From positions 1 through 14,827 of the forward strand of contig CABUZK010000045.1 of the NCBI GenBank assembly GCA_902496115.1: a stretch of 14,827 bases of DNA. The letters are read 5' to 3'. Both the position numbers and the translations under genes were made by a program. The notes under the pieces are model-generated. The model saw only the letters and a list, made by a program, of their open reading frames with translations. It searched no databases and was not told where the DNA came from. Origin of the DNA: an uncultured Collinsella sp. Its GTDB lineage: Bacteria > Actinomycetota > Coriobacteriia > Coriobacteriales > Coriobacteriaceae. Shown one piece after another: positions 6,820-13,423 of the stretch. Position 1 is the stretch's first letter, and every line of letters starts with the position of its first letter.

Positions 6820-8301
6820 TTAGCGATGGAAGAAACCACGACGCTCAAACTTGGGCTCGCAGCACACGTTGATGCCCAGTTTACGCAACACCGTCTCGTC
6901 CGTCGGCGAGATAATCACGCTAAAGAAGGCATCGCAACCGCGCAGCTGCTCCAGGCCCGAAAGGACACGAGCGGCCGTCTCGCTCGTAGCCGAGGTGATC
7001 GACAGCGCCATAAGCGTCTCGTCGGTGTGAAGGCGCGGGTTTTTGCTGCCCAGGAAATGCGTCTTGAGCTTGCTGATGGGCTCGATCGCCTCGTCGCTGA
7101 TGACTTCAAGCTCAAGGTCGACGCCCGAAACATGCTTGAGAGCGTTCATAATGAGCGAACTTGCGGCGCCCAGGCGCGTGGAGGTCTTACCGGTCACCAC
7201 GGAGCCATCGGGCATGACCATGGCACCCACGGGACCACCCGTCAGCTGCTCCCTGGTGAGGGCCGCCGAGCGCGCCGGTGAGTAGTTCTTATCGATGCCG
7301 GCTTTCTTCATAATAATCTTGAGACGGTCGACTTGCTCATCGCCCACGCCGGTACGGCGCACATTTTCGACCGCGGTAAAGTAGCGGCGGACGATCTCCA
7401 TCTTGGAAGCGTCGCGGCAGGCATCGTCATCGGTGATGGCAAAGCCGACCATATTGACGCCCATGTCCGTAGGACTCTGGTAGGGACTCTTGCCCAGGAT
7501 CTTTTCCATCAGGGCACGGACCACCGGGAAGGCCTCGACGTCGCGGTTGTAGTTGACCGTGGTCTTGTTGTAGGCCTCAAGGTGGAACGAATCGATGATA
7601 TTGGCGTCGTCGAGGTCAGCCGTGGCGGCCTCGTAGGCAATATTGACCGGATGCGTCAGAGGAAGATTCCAGACCGGGAAGGTCTCGAACTTGGCATAGC
7701 CGGCGGCCGTGCCATGCTTGTGCTCGTGATAGAGCTGAGACAGGCAGGTGGCAAGCTTGCCCGAGCCAGGACCGGGGGCAGTGACCACGACGAGCGGTCG
7801 GGTGGTCTCGACAAACTCGTTCTTGCCGTAGCCATCGTCGGACACGATCAGATCGACATCGTGCGGATACCCCTCGATGGGATAGTGCAGCTTGGCGGGA
7901 ATACCGAGCGCGTTCAGGCGGTTGCGGAACACATCGGCAGCGGGCTGGCCGGCGTACTGGGTGATGACCACAGCCGCGACAGCAAAGCCGTTGCCGCGGA
8001 ACAGGTCAACCAGGCGCAGCACATCCTCGTCATAGGTAATGCCGAGGTCACCACGAGCCTTGTTTTTCTCGATGTGGTTCGCGTTGATCGCGATGATAAC
8101 CTCGACATCGTCGGCGATGCTCTTGAGCATGCGGAACTTGCTGTCCGGTTCAAAACCCGGCAGCACGCGGCTCGCATGATAGTCATCGAACAGCTTACCG
8201 CCAAACTCCAAATAGAGCTTGCCACCAAACTGCGAGATGCGCTCCTTAATGTGAGCAGCCTGCAGCTCGATATACTTCGCGTTGTCGAAACCCTGGCGCA
8301 T
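6820..8301 (-). CDS. DUF1846 family protein
   Basis: The product (493 residues from the ATG at 8301) matches the DUF1846 family of about 495-residue cytoplasmic proteins common in Firmicutes and Actinobacteria. Recognisable features are the N-terminal MRQGFDNAKYIELQ, KLYLEFGGKLFDDYHASRVLPGFEPD, and a phosphate-binding-like loop APGPGSGKLATC near 175-186. Others are NYNRDVEAFPVV and SPTDMGVNMVGFAI. No catalytic function is established for the family as far as I know; the Gly-rich loop suggests nucleotide or phosphate binding. The frame is open to an ATG at 8325, but GGGAG eight bases before the ATG at 8301 and a TATAAT only 15 bp above 8325 favour the shorter form, which also matches family starts. 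It is monocistronic, with its own terminator, and unrelated in function to the arc genes upstream as far as can be seen. Confidence 0.9.
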   Translation of the reverse strand: MRQGFDNAKYIELQAAHIKERISQFGGKLYLEFGGKLFDDYHASRVLPGFEPDSKFRMLKSIADDVEVIIAINANHIEKNKARGDLGITYDEDVLRLVDLFRGNGFAVAAVVITQYAGQPAADVFRNRLNALGIPAKLHYPIEGYPHDVDLIVSDDGYGKNEFVETTRPLVVVTAPGPGSGKLATCLSQLYHEHKHGTAAGYAKFETFPVWNLPLTHPVNIAYEAATADLDDANIIDSFHLEAYNKTTVNYNRDVEAFPVVRALMEKILGKSPYQSPTDMGVNMVGFAITDDDACRDASKMEIVRRYFTAVENVRRTGVGDEQVDRLKIIMKKAGIDKNYSPARSAALTREQLTGGPVGAMVMPDGSVVTGKTSTRLGAASSLIMNALKHVSGVDLELEVISDEAIEPISKLKTHFLGSKNPRLHTDETLMALSITSATSETAARVLSGLEQLRGCDAFFSVIISPTDETVLRKLGINVCCEPKFERRGFFHR

Positions 8302-8340
8302 ATATGGCTCCCGTCCCGTTTCCATTTAATGTTCTAGGCG

Positions 8341-8346
8341 ATTATA
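8341..8346 (-). promoter_or_regulatory. -10 element of the DUF1846 gene
   Basis: A perfect TATAAT on the minus strand, 40 bp upstream of the ATG at 8301. Transcription would start near 8334, leaving about 33 bases of leader with the GGGAG site. The -35 position (about 8364-8369) reads GTATCG, a poor match, so an activator may be needed. Confidence 0.55.
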
Positions 8347-8460
8347 ACGGAGCCCGCCCTCCCCGATACCCAGACCATCAACAGGCACCAACCAAACACG
8401 CCCACCGCAACCACCGGGGACCCGGGGTAGCTCATTTGGGACGGGAAACAAGGCACTCAG

Positions 8461-8663
8461 CACCAACAATGAAAACGTCGCTGGCAGAGCCAAAGCCAGC
8501 GAACGGGCACCAGAGCGAGCAAGCTACCCCCTGCACAAACAAGGGGAACGTCGCAGGTTGAGCATAAGCCAGCGAAAGCCCGCCAGAGTAGGCAAAGCGC
8601 CCTCTGCACCAACAATGGAAAGCGCCGCAGGCAGAGGACGGACAGCGAGCGCCGTCCAGAACG
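8461..8663. repeat. Degenerate tandem array, exact 73-bp period, about 2.8 units
   Basis: The landmark CACCAACAATG and its variant CACAAACAAGG recur at 8461, 8534 and 8607, two steps of exactly 73 bp. Units 1 and 2 align along their whole length with substitutions only. Unit 3 aligns with one single-base gap and runs into the left arm of the neighbouring inverted repeat. Unit 1 contains a perfect 8-bp dyad TCGCTGGC/GCCAGCGA (8478-8485 with 8495-8502), which is decayed in units 2 and 3. The period is not a multiple of three, so the array is not a coding repeat. Confidence 0.85.
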
Positions 8664-8747
8664 TACAAGTTGGCATGAAAAAGGCAAGGCATAGACCTTT
8701 TGGTCATGCCTTGCCTTTTGAATGACAAATTGTCGTTCTGGACGGCG
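8650..8747. repeat. 98-bp long inverted repeat
   Basis: CGCCGTCCAGAACG (8650-8663) is perfectly complementary to 8734-8747. The inner 20 or so bases (TACAAGTTGGCATG against ACAATTTGTCATT read on the other strand) are near-complementary, and the centre is a perfect stem (8679-8719). Almost the whole element folds into a single hairpin. Its outer left arm is also the end of the third 73-bp unit. Confidence 0.85.
8678..8719. terminator. Bidirectional terminator at the core of the inverted repeat
   Basis: A perfect 14-bp stem AAAAGGCAAGGCAT/ATGCCTTGCCTTTT (8679-8692 with 8706-8719), one bulged A, then GACC/GGTC around a TTTT loop. The minus strand ends in TTTTT and the plus strand in TTTT. It is the first hairpin with a clear U-tract after arcD, so it probably ends the arc transcript about 210 bp past the arcD stop. 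Confidence 0.75.
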
Positions 8748-8761
8748 CGCAGCGTCGAGTG

Positions 8762-8789
8762 GTTCCGGCGTTTGGTAAAACGCCGGAAC
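8762..8789. repeat. Hairpin in the arcD 3' region
   Basis: Perfect 12-bp stem GTTCCGGCGTTT/AAACGCCGGAAC with a GGTA loop and no U-tract. It is one of a close series between the arcD stop and the terminator. Confidence 0.7.
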
Positions 8790-8797
8790 ACAAGAGC

Positions 8798-8828
8798 GCC
8801 CCCTCCCGCGCACGGAACGGGAGGGGGC
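8798..8828. repeat. GC-rich hairpin in the arcD 3' region
   Basis: Perfect 11-bp stem GCCCCCTCCCG/CGGGAGGGGGC with a 9-base loop, 8 bp from the preceding hairpin. Very stable, and with no U-tract in either direction. Confidence 0.7.
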
Positions 8829-8844
8829 TAAAGGTAGGAGTCTA

Positions 8845-8865
8845 CCGGTGGGTTTACCCCACCGG
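8845..8865. repeat. Hairpin in the arcD 3' region
   Basis: Perfect 8-bp stem CCGGTGGG/CCCACCGG with a 5-base loop. Two smaller hairpins lie between it and the arcD stop: GATCCT/AGGATC near 8883-8898 and GTACCC/GGGTAC near 8916-8930. Confidence 0.65.
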
Positions 8866-8930
8866 ACAGACGATGACCAGGTGATCCTCTACAGGATCGT
8901 CAAGGTTTCCGTGGGGTACCCGTTGGGTAC

Positions 8931-10409
8931 TTAGAGCAGCACGCAGGCGACGGTCAGGATGACGGCGCAGACGACGGAGAGAGCGACGATGAGCTTAAGG
9001 GCAAACTTGAGCCAGGTCGTCCACTCGATCTTGGCCAGGGCGAGACCGCCCATGATGGCGCCGGAGGTCGGGGTGAACAGGTTCACGACACCGATGGCGG
9101 CGGAGAAGATCATGACCATGACCTCAGGCGAGAAGCCGAGCTTAACAGCCAGCGGTCCCATGATGGGCATGGAGACGGTGGCCATACCGGAGGTCGAGGG
9201 GATCAGGAAGGACAGGCCGAAGTAGACCAGGAAGCTCATGGGAGCGAAGATAACGCCGGACAGGCCAGCCAGGGCATTGGCGGCAGCGTCGAGGACGAAG
9301 ACATCGAGGCCGGTGTTAGCCATGAGGACGGAGATACCACGGGCGAGGGCGATGACGAGAACAACGGACATCATGTCGGCGGCGCCGGTGATGAAGGTGT
9401 TAACGATCTGCTTCTCGGACAGGCCACCGATGATACCGATCAGGACGGCCATGAGGAAGAACCAGGTGGAAGCCTCGTCGAAGTACCACTGGCCAATGGG
9501 CAGGCCGGTGATCAGGGCAGACCAGCCTTGGACGACGGCGTTACCGTCGGCGTCGTAGACAGCGCCAGCGTCGAAGAAGTTGGCGACGCCCTCGTTGAGG
9601 TCGGCCAGCGGAATGAAGCCGACGATCATGACGACGAAGGTGAAGGCGAAGGCGATCAGAACACCCTTCTGACGACCGGTGAGCTTGACCTCCTTGTGGA
9701 CCTCGGAAGCAGCCTTGCCGTGAGCCTCTTCGGCGTCCTTGAGCTCCTGCATCGACAGGATGGTGGAACCCTTGTCAGCCTTGACCTTCTTGGCGTAGCT
9801 CATCACGAAGAAGATGGACATAGCGGTAGTGACAATCCACAGGACGGCACCGAGGCCGATGATGATGGACTGGTTGACCTCAATGCCAACGCCGGTCAGA
9901 GCGTCGACGGCAGCGCCGACGGCGAACGGGTTAACCGTGGAGCCCAGGCAGCCGCAGCCAGCGCCGAGCAGGACGGTAGCGGCACCGACCATGGGGTCGA
10001 AGCCAGCGGCCATCATGGTAGCGGCGAGCAGGGCGTAGAAGGGAACGGTCTCCTCGCACATACCATAGGTGGTACCACCGAGGGAGAAGATGAGCATCAG
10101 CACGGGAATGAGCATAATCTCGTTGCCCTTAAGCTTCTGCACCAGAACGGCGATGCCGTTGTCCAGAGCGCCGGTCTCGGTCATCATGCCGAGGAAGCCG
10201 CCCAGGATCATAACGAAGAGGCAGACGGGCAGAGCGTCAGCGAAGCCCTTAATCGGGGCGGTGCAGAAATCGCTCAGACGGGCGGCAGTAACCGCGCCGC
10301 CGGACGTGCCGGAGACGATAACGGTAATCACTGCGACAATTGCCAGCAGAGCAAGAAGAATGGTGAACGATGAAGGCATACCGCGCTTTTTCTTAGCGGT
10401 CTCAGTCAT
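8931..10409 (-). CDS. arcD: YfcC/ArcD-type antiporter, probable arginine-ornithine exchanger
   Basis: The 492-residue product is a polytopic membrane protein of the YfcC (C4-dicarboxylate anaerobic carrier-like) family. Streptococcal ArcD exchangers belong to the same family. Membrane segments run throughout, with GGTTYGMCEETVPFYALL (about 111-128) and GCGCLGSTVNPFAVGAA (about 152-168) as conserved re-entrant-type motifs. One hydrophilic cytoplasmic loop with many Lys and Glu lies at about 205-247, and the C-terminal half contains SFLIPSTSGMATVSMPIMGPLA. Being third after arcA and arcB, it most likely imports arginine in exchange for ornithine. Substrate is inferred from context; a dicarboxylate or peptide is possible. 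The ATG at 10409 was chosen because AAGGGGGG stands nine bases ahead; ATGs at 10418 and 10436 are open but badly spaced. A nested leader hairpin and the arcB terminator lie upstream, so its dosage may be set separately. Confidence 0.85.
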   Translation of the reverse strand: MTETAKKKRGMPSSFTILLALLAIVAVITVIVSGTSGGAVTAARLSDFCTAPIKGFADALPVCLFVMILGGFLGMMTETGALDNGIAVLVQKLKGNEIMLIPVLMLIFSLGGTTYGMCEETVPFYALLAATMMAAGFDPMVGAATVLLGAGCGCLGSTVNPFAVGAAVDALTGVGIEVNQSIIIGLGAVLWIVTTAMSIFFVMSYAKKVKADKGSTILSMQELKDAEEAHGKAASEVHKEVKLTGRQKGVLIAFAFTFVVMIVGFIPLADLNEGVANFFDAGAVYDADGNAVVQGWSALITGLPIGQWYFDEASTWFFLMAVLIGIIGGLSEKQIVNTFITGAADMMSVVLVIALARGISVLMANTGLDVFVLDAAANALAGLSGVIFAPMSFLVYFGLSFLIPSTSGMATVSMPIMGPLAVKLGFSPEVMVMIFSAAIGVVNLFTPTSGAIMGGLALAKIEWTTWLKFALKLIVALSVVCAVILTVACVLL

Positions 10410-10442
10410 AGTTCTCATCCCCCCTTCATAAATCATTTACTG

Positions 10443-10493
10443 ATCTCGCCAGAAGCGGCTCTTCCGTGCCGTGCCTGCCGCTTGATGCGAGAT
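10443..10493 (-). promoter_or_regulatory. Nested hairpin in the arcD leader
   Basis: ATCTCGC (10443-10449) pairs with GCGAGAT (10487-10493). After a 3-by-3 internal loop, AAGCGGC (10453-10459) pairs with GCCGCTT (10477-10483) around a 17-base loop. Two 7-bp perfect stems in register make this unlikely to be chance. It lies between the arcB terminator and the arcD ribosome site. Confidence 0.6.
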
Positions 10494-10504
10494 TATTACC
10501 AGAT

Positions 10505-10540
10505 AAAACCGCTCGGGGTGTGCAGCAATACACCCCGAGC
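10505..10540 (-). terminator. Rho-independent terminator after arcB
   Basis: Perfect 10-bp stem GCTCGGGGTG/CACCCCGAGC (10511-10520 with 10531-10540), followed on the minus strand by GGTTTTATC. It starts 17 bp after the arcB stop. With only four U's it may be partial and let some transcription into arcD. Confidence 0.75.
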
Positions 10541-10556
10541 GAGATGCTAGATGCTC

Positions 10557-11552
10557 TTACTTGAGCGTGGCGTACATGACAGCCTTAATGGTGTGCATGC
10601 GGTTCTCGGCCTCGTCGAAGACCTTGGAAGCGGGGCTCTCGAAGACCTCGTCGGTGACCTCCTGCTCGGTGATGCCGAACTGCTCGCACTTCTCGGCGCC
10701 AATGGTGGTGTTGGTGTCGTGGAAGCTGGGCAGGCAGTGCAGGAAGATAGCACCCGGGTTGGCCATAGCCATGACCTCGGAGGTAACACGATACGGGGTG
10801 AGCTGAGCGATACGCTCGGCCCAGACCTCGTCGGGCTCGCCCATGGAGACCCACACGTCAGTATAGATAACGTCGGCACCGGTGACGCCGTCCTTGACGT
10901 CGGTGGTCAGCTTGATGGTGCAGCCGTTGGCCTCGGCGATGGGCTTGCAGGCCTCGATGACGTCGTCGGCGGGCATGCACTCCTCGGGGCCGCAGGCCAC
11001 GAAGTTCATGCCGAGCTTGGAGCAGACGACCATGAGGGAGCGAGCGACATTGTTCTTGCAGTCGCCCATGAAGACGAGGGTCTTGCCCTTGATGTCGTAG
11101 TTGAAGTTCTCCTGGACGGTCAGGATGTCGGCGAGCATCTGGGTGGGGTGCCACTCGGTGGTCAGGCCGTTCCACACGGGCACGCCGGACTTAGCAGCGA
11201 GCTCCTCGACGTCATCCTGGGCAAAGCCACGGAACTCGATGCCGTCATACATGCGGCCGAGAACGCGGGCGGTGTCCTCGATGGACTCCTTCTTGCCCAT
11301 CTGCGACGAACCCGGATCGAGGTAGGTGACGCCCATGCCCAGATCCATGCCGCCGACCTCAAAGGCGCAGCGGGTACGAGTGGAGGTCTTCTGGAAGAGC
11401 AGAACGATGTTCTTGCCCTCGAGATAGCGGTGCGGAACGCCAGCGCGCTTCATGTCCTTGAAGTTCTTGGAGAGCTTGAGCAGGTACTCGATCTCCTCGG
11501 TGGTGAGGTCGAGGAGCTTGAGGAAGCTACGGCCGGAGAGGTTAACACCCAT
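10557..11552 (-). CDS. arcB: Ornithine carbamoyltransferase, catabolic
   Basis: In the arginine deiminase pathway this cytoplasmic enzyme phosphorolyses citrulline to ornithine and carbamoyl phosphate. The 331-residue product is of normal length. It shows the carbamoyl-phosphate loop STRTR (57-61), HPTQ (135-138), the ornithine-side DVWVSMGE (232-239) and HCLPSFHD (272-279). The catabolic role is inferred from position directly after arcA and from the long ArcB-like form; an anabolic ArgF would normally sit with arg genes. The ATG at 11552 has AAAGGA eight bases upstream and gives MGVNLSGRSFLKLLDL, the usual family start; the frame is open 30 codons further but without support. Codon choice is strongly biased to C/G third bases, as in arcA, which suggests high expression. 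Confidence 0.97.
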   Translation of the reverse strand: MGVNLSGRSFLKLLDLTTEEIEYLLKLSKNFKDMKRAGVPHRYLEGKNIVLLFQKTSTRTRCAFEVGGMDLGMGVTYLDPGSSQMGKKESIEDTARVLGRMYDGIEFRGFAQDDVEELAAKSGVPVWNGLTTEWHPTQMLADILTVQENFNYDIKGKTLVFMGDCKNNVARSLMVVCSKLGMNFVACGPEECMPADDVIEACKPIAEANGCTIKLTTDVKDGVTGADVIYTDVWVSMGEPDEVWAERIAQLTPYRVTSEVMAMANPGAIFLHCLPSFHDTNTTIGAEKCEQFGITEQEVTDEVFESPASKVFDEAENRMHTIKAVMYATLK

Positions 11553-11597
11553 GGTTCGAATCCTTTCGAAGAAATGAATTACATAAGTATCAGTGTT

Positions 11598-11645
11598 GCC
11601 CGTTTGACGGGCGAAACCGGTGCGGTTGTAGGGAGACCGCACCGG
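11598..11645 (-). promoter_or_regulatory. Two adjacent hairpins between arcA and arcB
   Basis: GCCCGT/ACGGGC with a 3-base loop (11598-11612) and CCGGTGCGGT/ACCGCACCGG with a 9-base loop (11617-11645), both perfect. No U-tract follows on the minus strand, so an mRNA-processing or stability element is likelier than a terminator. They could set the arcA:arcB ratio. Confidence 0.55.
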
Positions 11646-11657
11646 AAACGGAAAGAC

Positions 11658-12899
11658 TTAGAGGTCCTCGCGCCAGAAGGGCATGCTCATGCAGCGCGGG
11701 CCGCCGCGGCCGCGGGAGAGCTCGGCGGAGGGCACGACGAGAAGGTCCAGGCCCTCCTTGTACAGCACGTCGTTGGTGACGGTGTTGCGGGCGTAGACGC
11801 AGATCTTGCCGGGCTCGACGCACAGGGTGTTGGAGCCGTCGTTCCACTGCTCGCGGGAGGCCGCGATCGGGTCGCCGCCGCCGCAGGGGATCAGCTTGAC
11901 CTGGTCGACGCCGGTGGCGTCCTCCAGGACGTGCTCGAGGGTGTCCTCGATCAGGCGGATGTTCACGTCGCCCGGGTTCTTGCCGGCGGTCAGCTCGTAG
12001 ACGCGCAGGGTGCCCATGATGGCGGGGTGGATCGTGAACTTATCGACGTCGATCTGGGTGAAGACCGTGTCGAGGTGCATGAAGGCGCGCGAGACCGGGA
12101 TGTCGAAGGCCAGGATGCGCTCGACCTTGGAGTCGGAGTTCCAGAAGATGTTCTGGGCCATGACGTCGATAGCGGCGGCCTGGGTGCGCTGGGAGATGCC
12201 GACGGCGAGGGTCTTCTCGTTGATGTTCAGCACGTCGCCGCCCTCGGTGTGGAACTGGCAGTCGCGGCGGAAGTACAGCGAGACGTCCTTGTAGTCGGGG
12301 TGGTACTTGAAGACGTACTTGCCGTACAGGGTCTCGCGGTTGCGGGTGACCGAGTACATGCGGTTGAGGTTGACGCCCTCGCCGACGACCGCGAACGGGT
12401 CGCGGGTGAAGTAGAGGTTGGGCATCGGGTCGATGATCAGGTCGGACTCGGACTCGGAGTTGACCAGGGAGTCGAGGGTCGTGGACGCCGTGAGGGGCAG
12501 GTCGATCTCGGCCTTGGTCATGCCGGCCATGGTCTTCTTGACGAACTCGAGGTTGTCCTCGATGGAGTCCAGCTTCTCGCGGACGATCTGCGGCATGTGC
12601 TGGCCGCGGATGCCGGCCTCGGCGATGTACTGGTCGGTGAACTCGGCGCGGGCGCCGGGGACCTGGTCGAACACCTCGGCGACGAGGTTCTCGAGATAGA
12701 GGACCTCCACGCCCTGGTCCCTCAGGATCTGGGCGAAGGTGTCGTGCTCCTGCTGCGCGACCTCCAGGAACGGGACGTCGTCGAACAGGAGTCGCTCGAG
12801 CTCGTCGGGCGGCAGGTTGAGGAGCTCGTCGCCGGGACGGTGCAGGCAGACCTTCCTGAGCTTGCCGATCTCGGAAGGCACGTGCAGACCTTTCGTCAT
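11658..12899 (-). CDS. arcA: Arginine deiminase (copy 1)
   Basis: Arginine deiminase hydrolyses arginine to citrulline and ammonia, giving energy when coupled to carbamate kinase and protection from acid. The 413-residue product has the full catalytic set in family spacing: D167 in FTRDPF, E220 and H217 in HTEGGDV, H275 and D277 in HLDTVFT, and nucleophile C403 in GGPRCMSMPF. The N-terminus HVPSEIGKLRKVCLHRPGDEL is typical. AAAGG nine bases and AGGAGG two bases before the ATG at 12899 make up the ribosome site. It is the first gene of arcA-arcB-arcD; a 570-bp regulatory region lies upstream. GAG, GAC and CTG/CTC codons are used almost to the exclusion of synonyms, more than in the DUF1846 or xerD genes, which indicates very high expression. 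Its last 78 coding bases plus stop recur identically at 14747-14827. Confidence 0.98.
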   Translation of the reverse strand: MTKGLHVPSEIGKLRKVCLHRPGDELLNLPPDELERLLFDDVPFLEVAQQEHDTFAQILRDQGVEVLYLENLVAEVFDQVPGARAEFTDQYIAEAGIRGQHMPQIVREKLDSIEDNLEFVKKTMAGMTKAEIDLPLTASTTLDSLVNSESESDLIIDPMPNLYFTRDPFAVVGEGVNLNRMYSVTRNRETLYGKYVFKYHPDYKDVSLYFRRDCQFHTEGGDVLNINEKTLAVGISQRTQAAAIDVMAQNIFWNSDSKVERILAFDIPVSRAFMHLDTVFTQIDVDKFTIHPAIMGTLRVYELTAGKNPGDVNIRLIEDTLEHVLEDATGVDQVKLIPCGGGDPIAASREQWNDGSNTLCVEPGKICVYARNTVTNDVLYKEGLDLLVVPSAELSRGRGGPRCMSMPFWREDL

Positions 12900-12981
12900 G
12901 GCCTCCTACCTTTCTTTCGGGCCCTTGTCAGGGCCGATTCGTTAGCGCCCCTCCGTGTGAGGCGTTATTGCTGACGACATA

Positions 12982-13010
12982 TTTATATCCAAAATCAGCT
13001 CATACTTCCA
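12982..13010 (-). promoter_or_regulatory. Candidate arcA promoter
   Basis: TATAAA at 12987-12982 on the minus strand, with TGGAAG 17 bp upstream (13010-13005), a three-of-six match to TTGACA. The start would give a leader of about 75 bases ending in the AAAGG/AGGAGG site. The weak -35 suggests activation. Confidence 0.35.
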
Positions 13011-13197
13011 CCTTGCCCCCGAACGGTTTTTTATAGGGGGTGAACGGCATACACATATACTTCACGCATGGCACACTTCATCTTAATAAAGCGTATTTAC
13101 GTGCTTAAACGCGTTTTAATCCTAAAATCAAATGGAACTAAACTTTGTTAAACCATCCTCAAATTGCATATTTCCAATAAAGCTATGAATAGAATTA

Positions 13198-13211
13198 GCG
13201 GTTCACACCGC
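13198..13211. promoter_or_regulatory. 14-bp palindrome in the arcA upstream region
   Basis: GCGGTTCACACCGC: GCGGT and ACCGC around TCAC. It contains GTTCACA, related to the TACCGTTCACC motif found at 13296, so it may be another site for the same regulator. Confidence 0.35.
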
Positions 13212-13274
13212 GTCTCAACCATTTTCATTTTTATTCAGAAAAAAGTTTGTCCTATTCATTTCTGATAAATAAAT

Positions 13275-13306
13275 TACCGTTTACCAGACGCTTGATACCG
13301 TTCACC
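13275..13306. promoter_or_regulatory. Direct repeat TACCGTTYACC, 21-bp spacing
   Basis: TACCGTTTACC (13275-13285) and TACCGTTCACC (13296-13306) are 21 bp apart, two helical turns, so two bound proteins would face the same side of the DNA. A related GCCGTTCACC stands on the minus strand at 13048-13039, close to the candidate arcA promoter. Confidence 0.45.
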
Positions 13307-13383
13307 GGAAACTCAGTATAAGGCCCAGCGGATACCGCCTCGCTTTACGGCCCCATTTGTAACAACTTGACTTCTCGGTATAG

Positions 13384-13423
13384 AAAAACGGACCCGCTTC
13401 CCCTAGGGAAACGGGTCCGTTTT
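13384..13423 (-). terminator. Rho-independent terminator after the aminotransferase gene, bidirectional
   Basis: Perfect 12-bp stem AAAACGGACCCG/CGGGTCCGTTTT (13385-13396 with 13412-13423), one mismatch, then TTCCC/GGGAA around a CTA loop. The minus strand ends in TTTTT and the plus strand in TTTT. It starts 50 bp after the stop at 13473. Confidence 0.88.

Larger units (their letters stand above)
8302..8930. other. arcD-DUF1846 intergenic region (629 bp), non-coding and repeat-rich
   Basis: No believable gene is present on either strand; the open frames of 85-119 codons are Cys/Trp-rich translations of the repeats. From the DUF1846 promoter rightwards it holds a 73-bp tandem array (8461-8663), a 98-bp inverted repeat containing a bidirectional terminator (8650-8747), and five further hairpins up to the arcD stop. 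These are annotated individually. Confidence 0.8.

Noticed and set aside
7333..8337. Plus-strand open frame of 334 codons opposite the DUF1846 gene
   Set aside because: Antisense shadow of a well-conserved family member; composition typical of reverse-frame translation.
8461..8663. CRISPR-like array
   Set aside because: Whole 73-bp units are similar with no unique spacers, only about three units, and no cas gene nearby.
8432..8813. Cys/Trp-rich minus-strand open frames of 118-119 codons in the arcD-DUF1846 intergenic region
   Set aside because: They translate through hairpins and the 73-bp repeats, whose period is not a multiple of three, so successive units are read in different frames. 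No ribosome site or domain was seen.
10551..12974. Plus-strand open frame of 807 codons opposite arcB and arcA
   Set aside because: It is the antisense of two strongly codon-biased GC-rich genes; the translation is repetitive Val/Leu/Gly/Asp-rich with no domain, and the minus-strand products are unmistakable enzymes.
13016..13040. CCCCC/GGGGG hairpin around TATAAA upstream of arcA
   Set aside because: A 5-bp stem around a 15-base AT-rich loop is weak and easily due to chance; no U-tract in a useful place.
13184..13258. ArgR/AhrC boxes in the arcA upstream region
   Set aside because: Only half-sites (ATGAAT at 13185-13190, TATTCA at 13232-13237 and 13253-13258) were found in AT-rich sequence; no full palindromic ARG box, although the last two are 21 bp apart.
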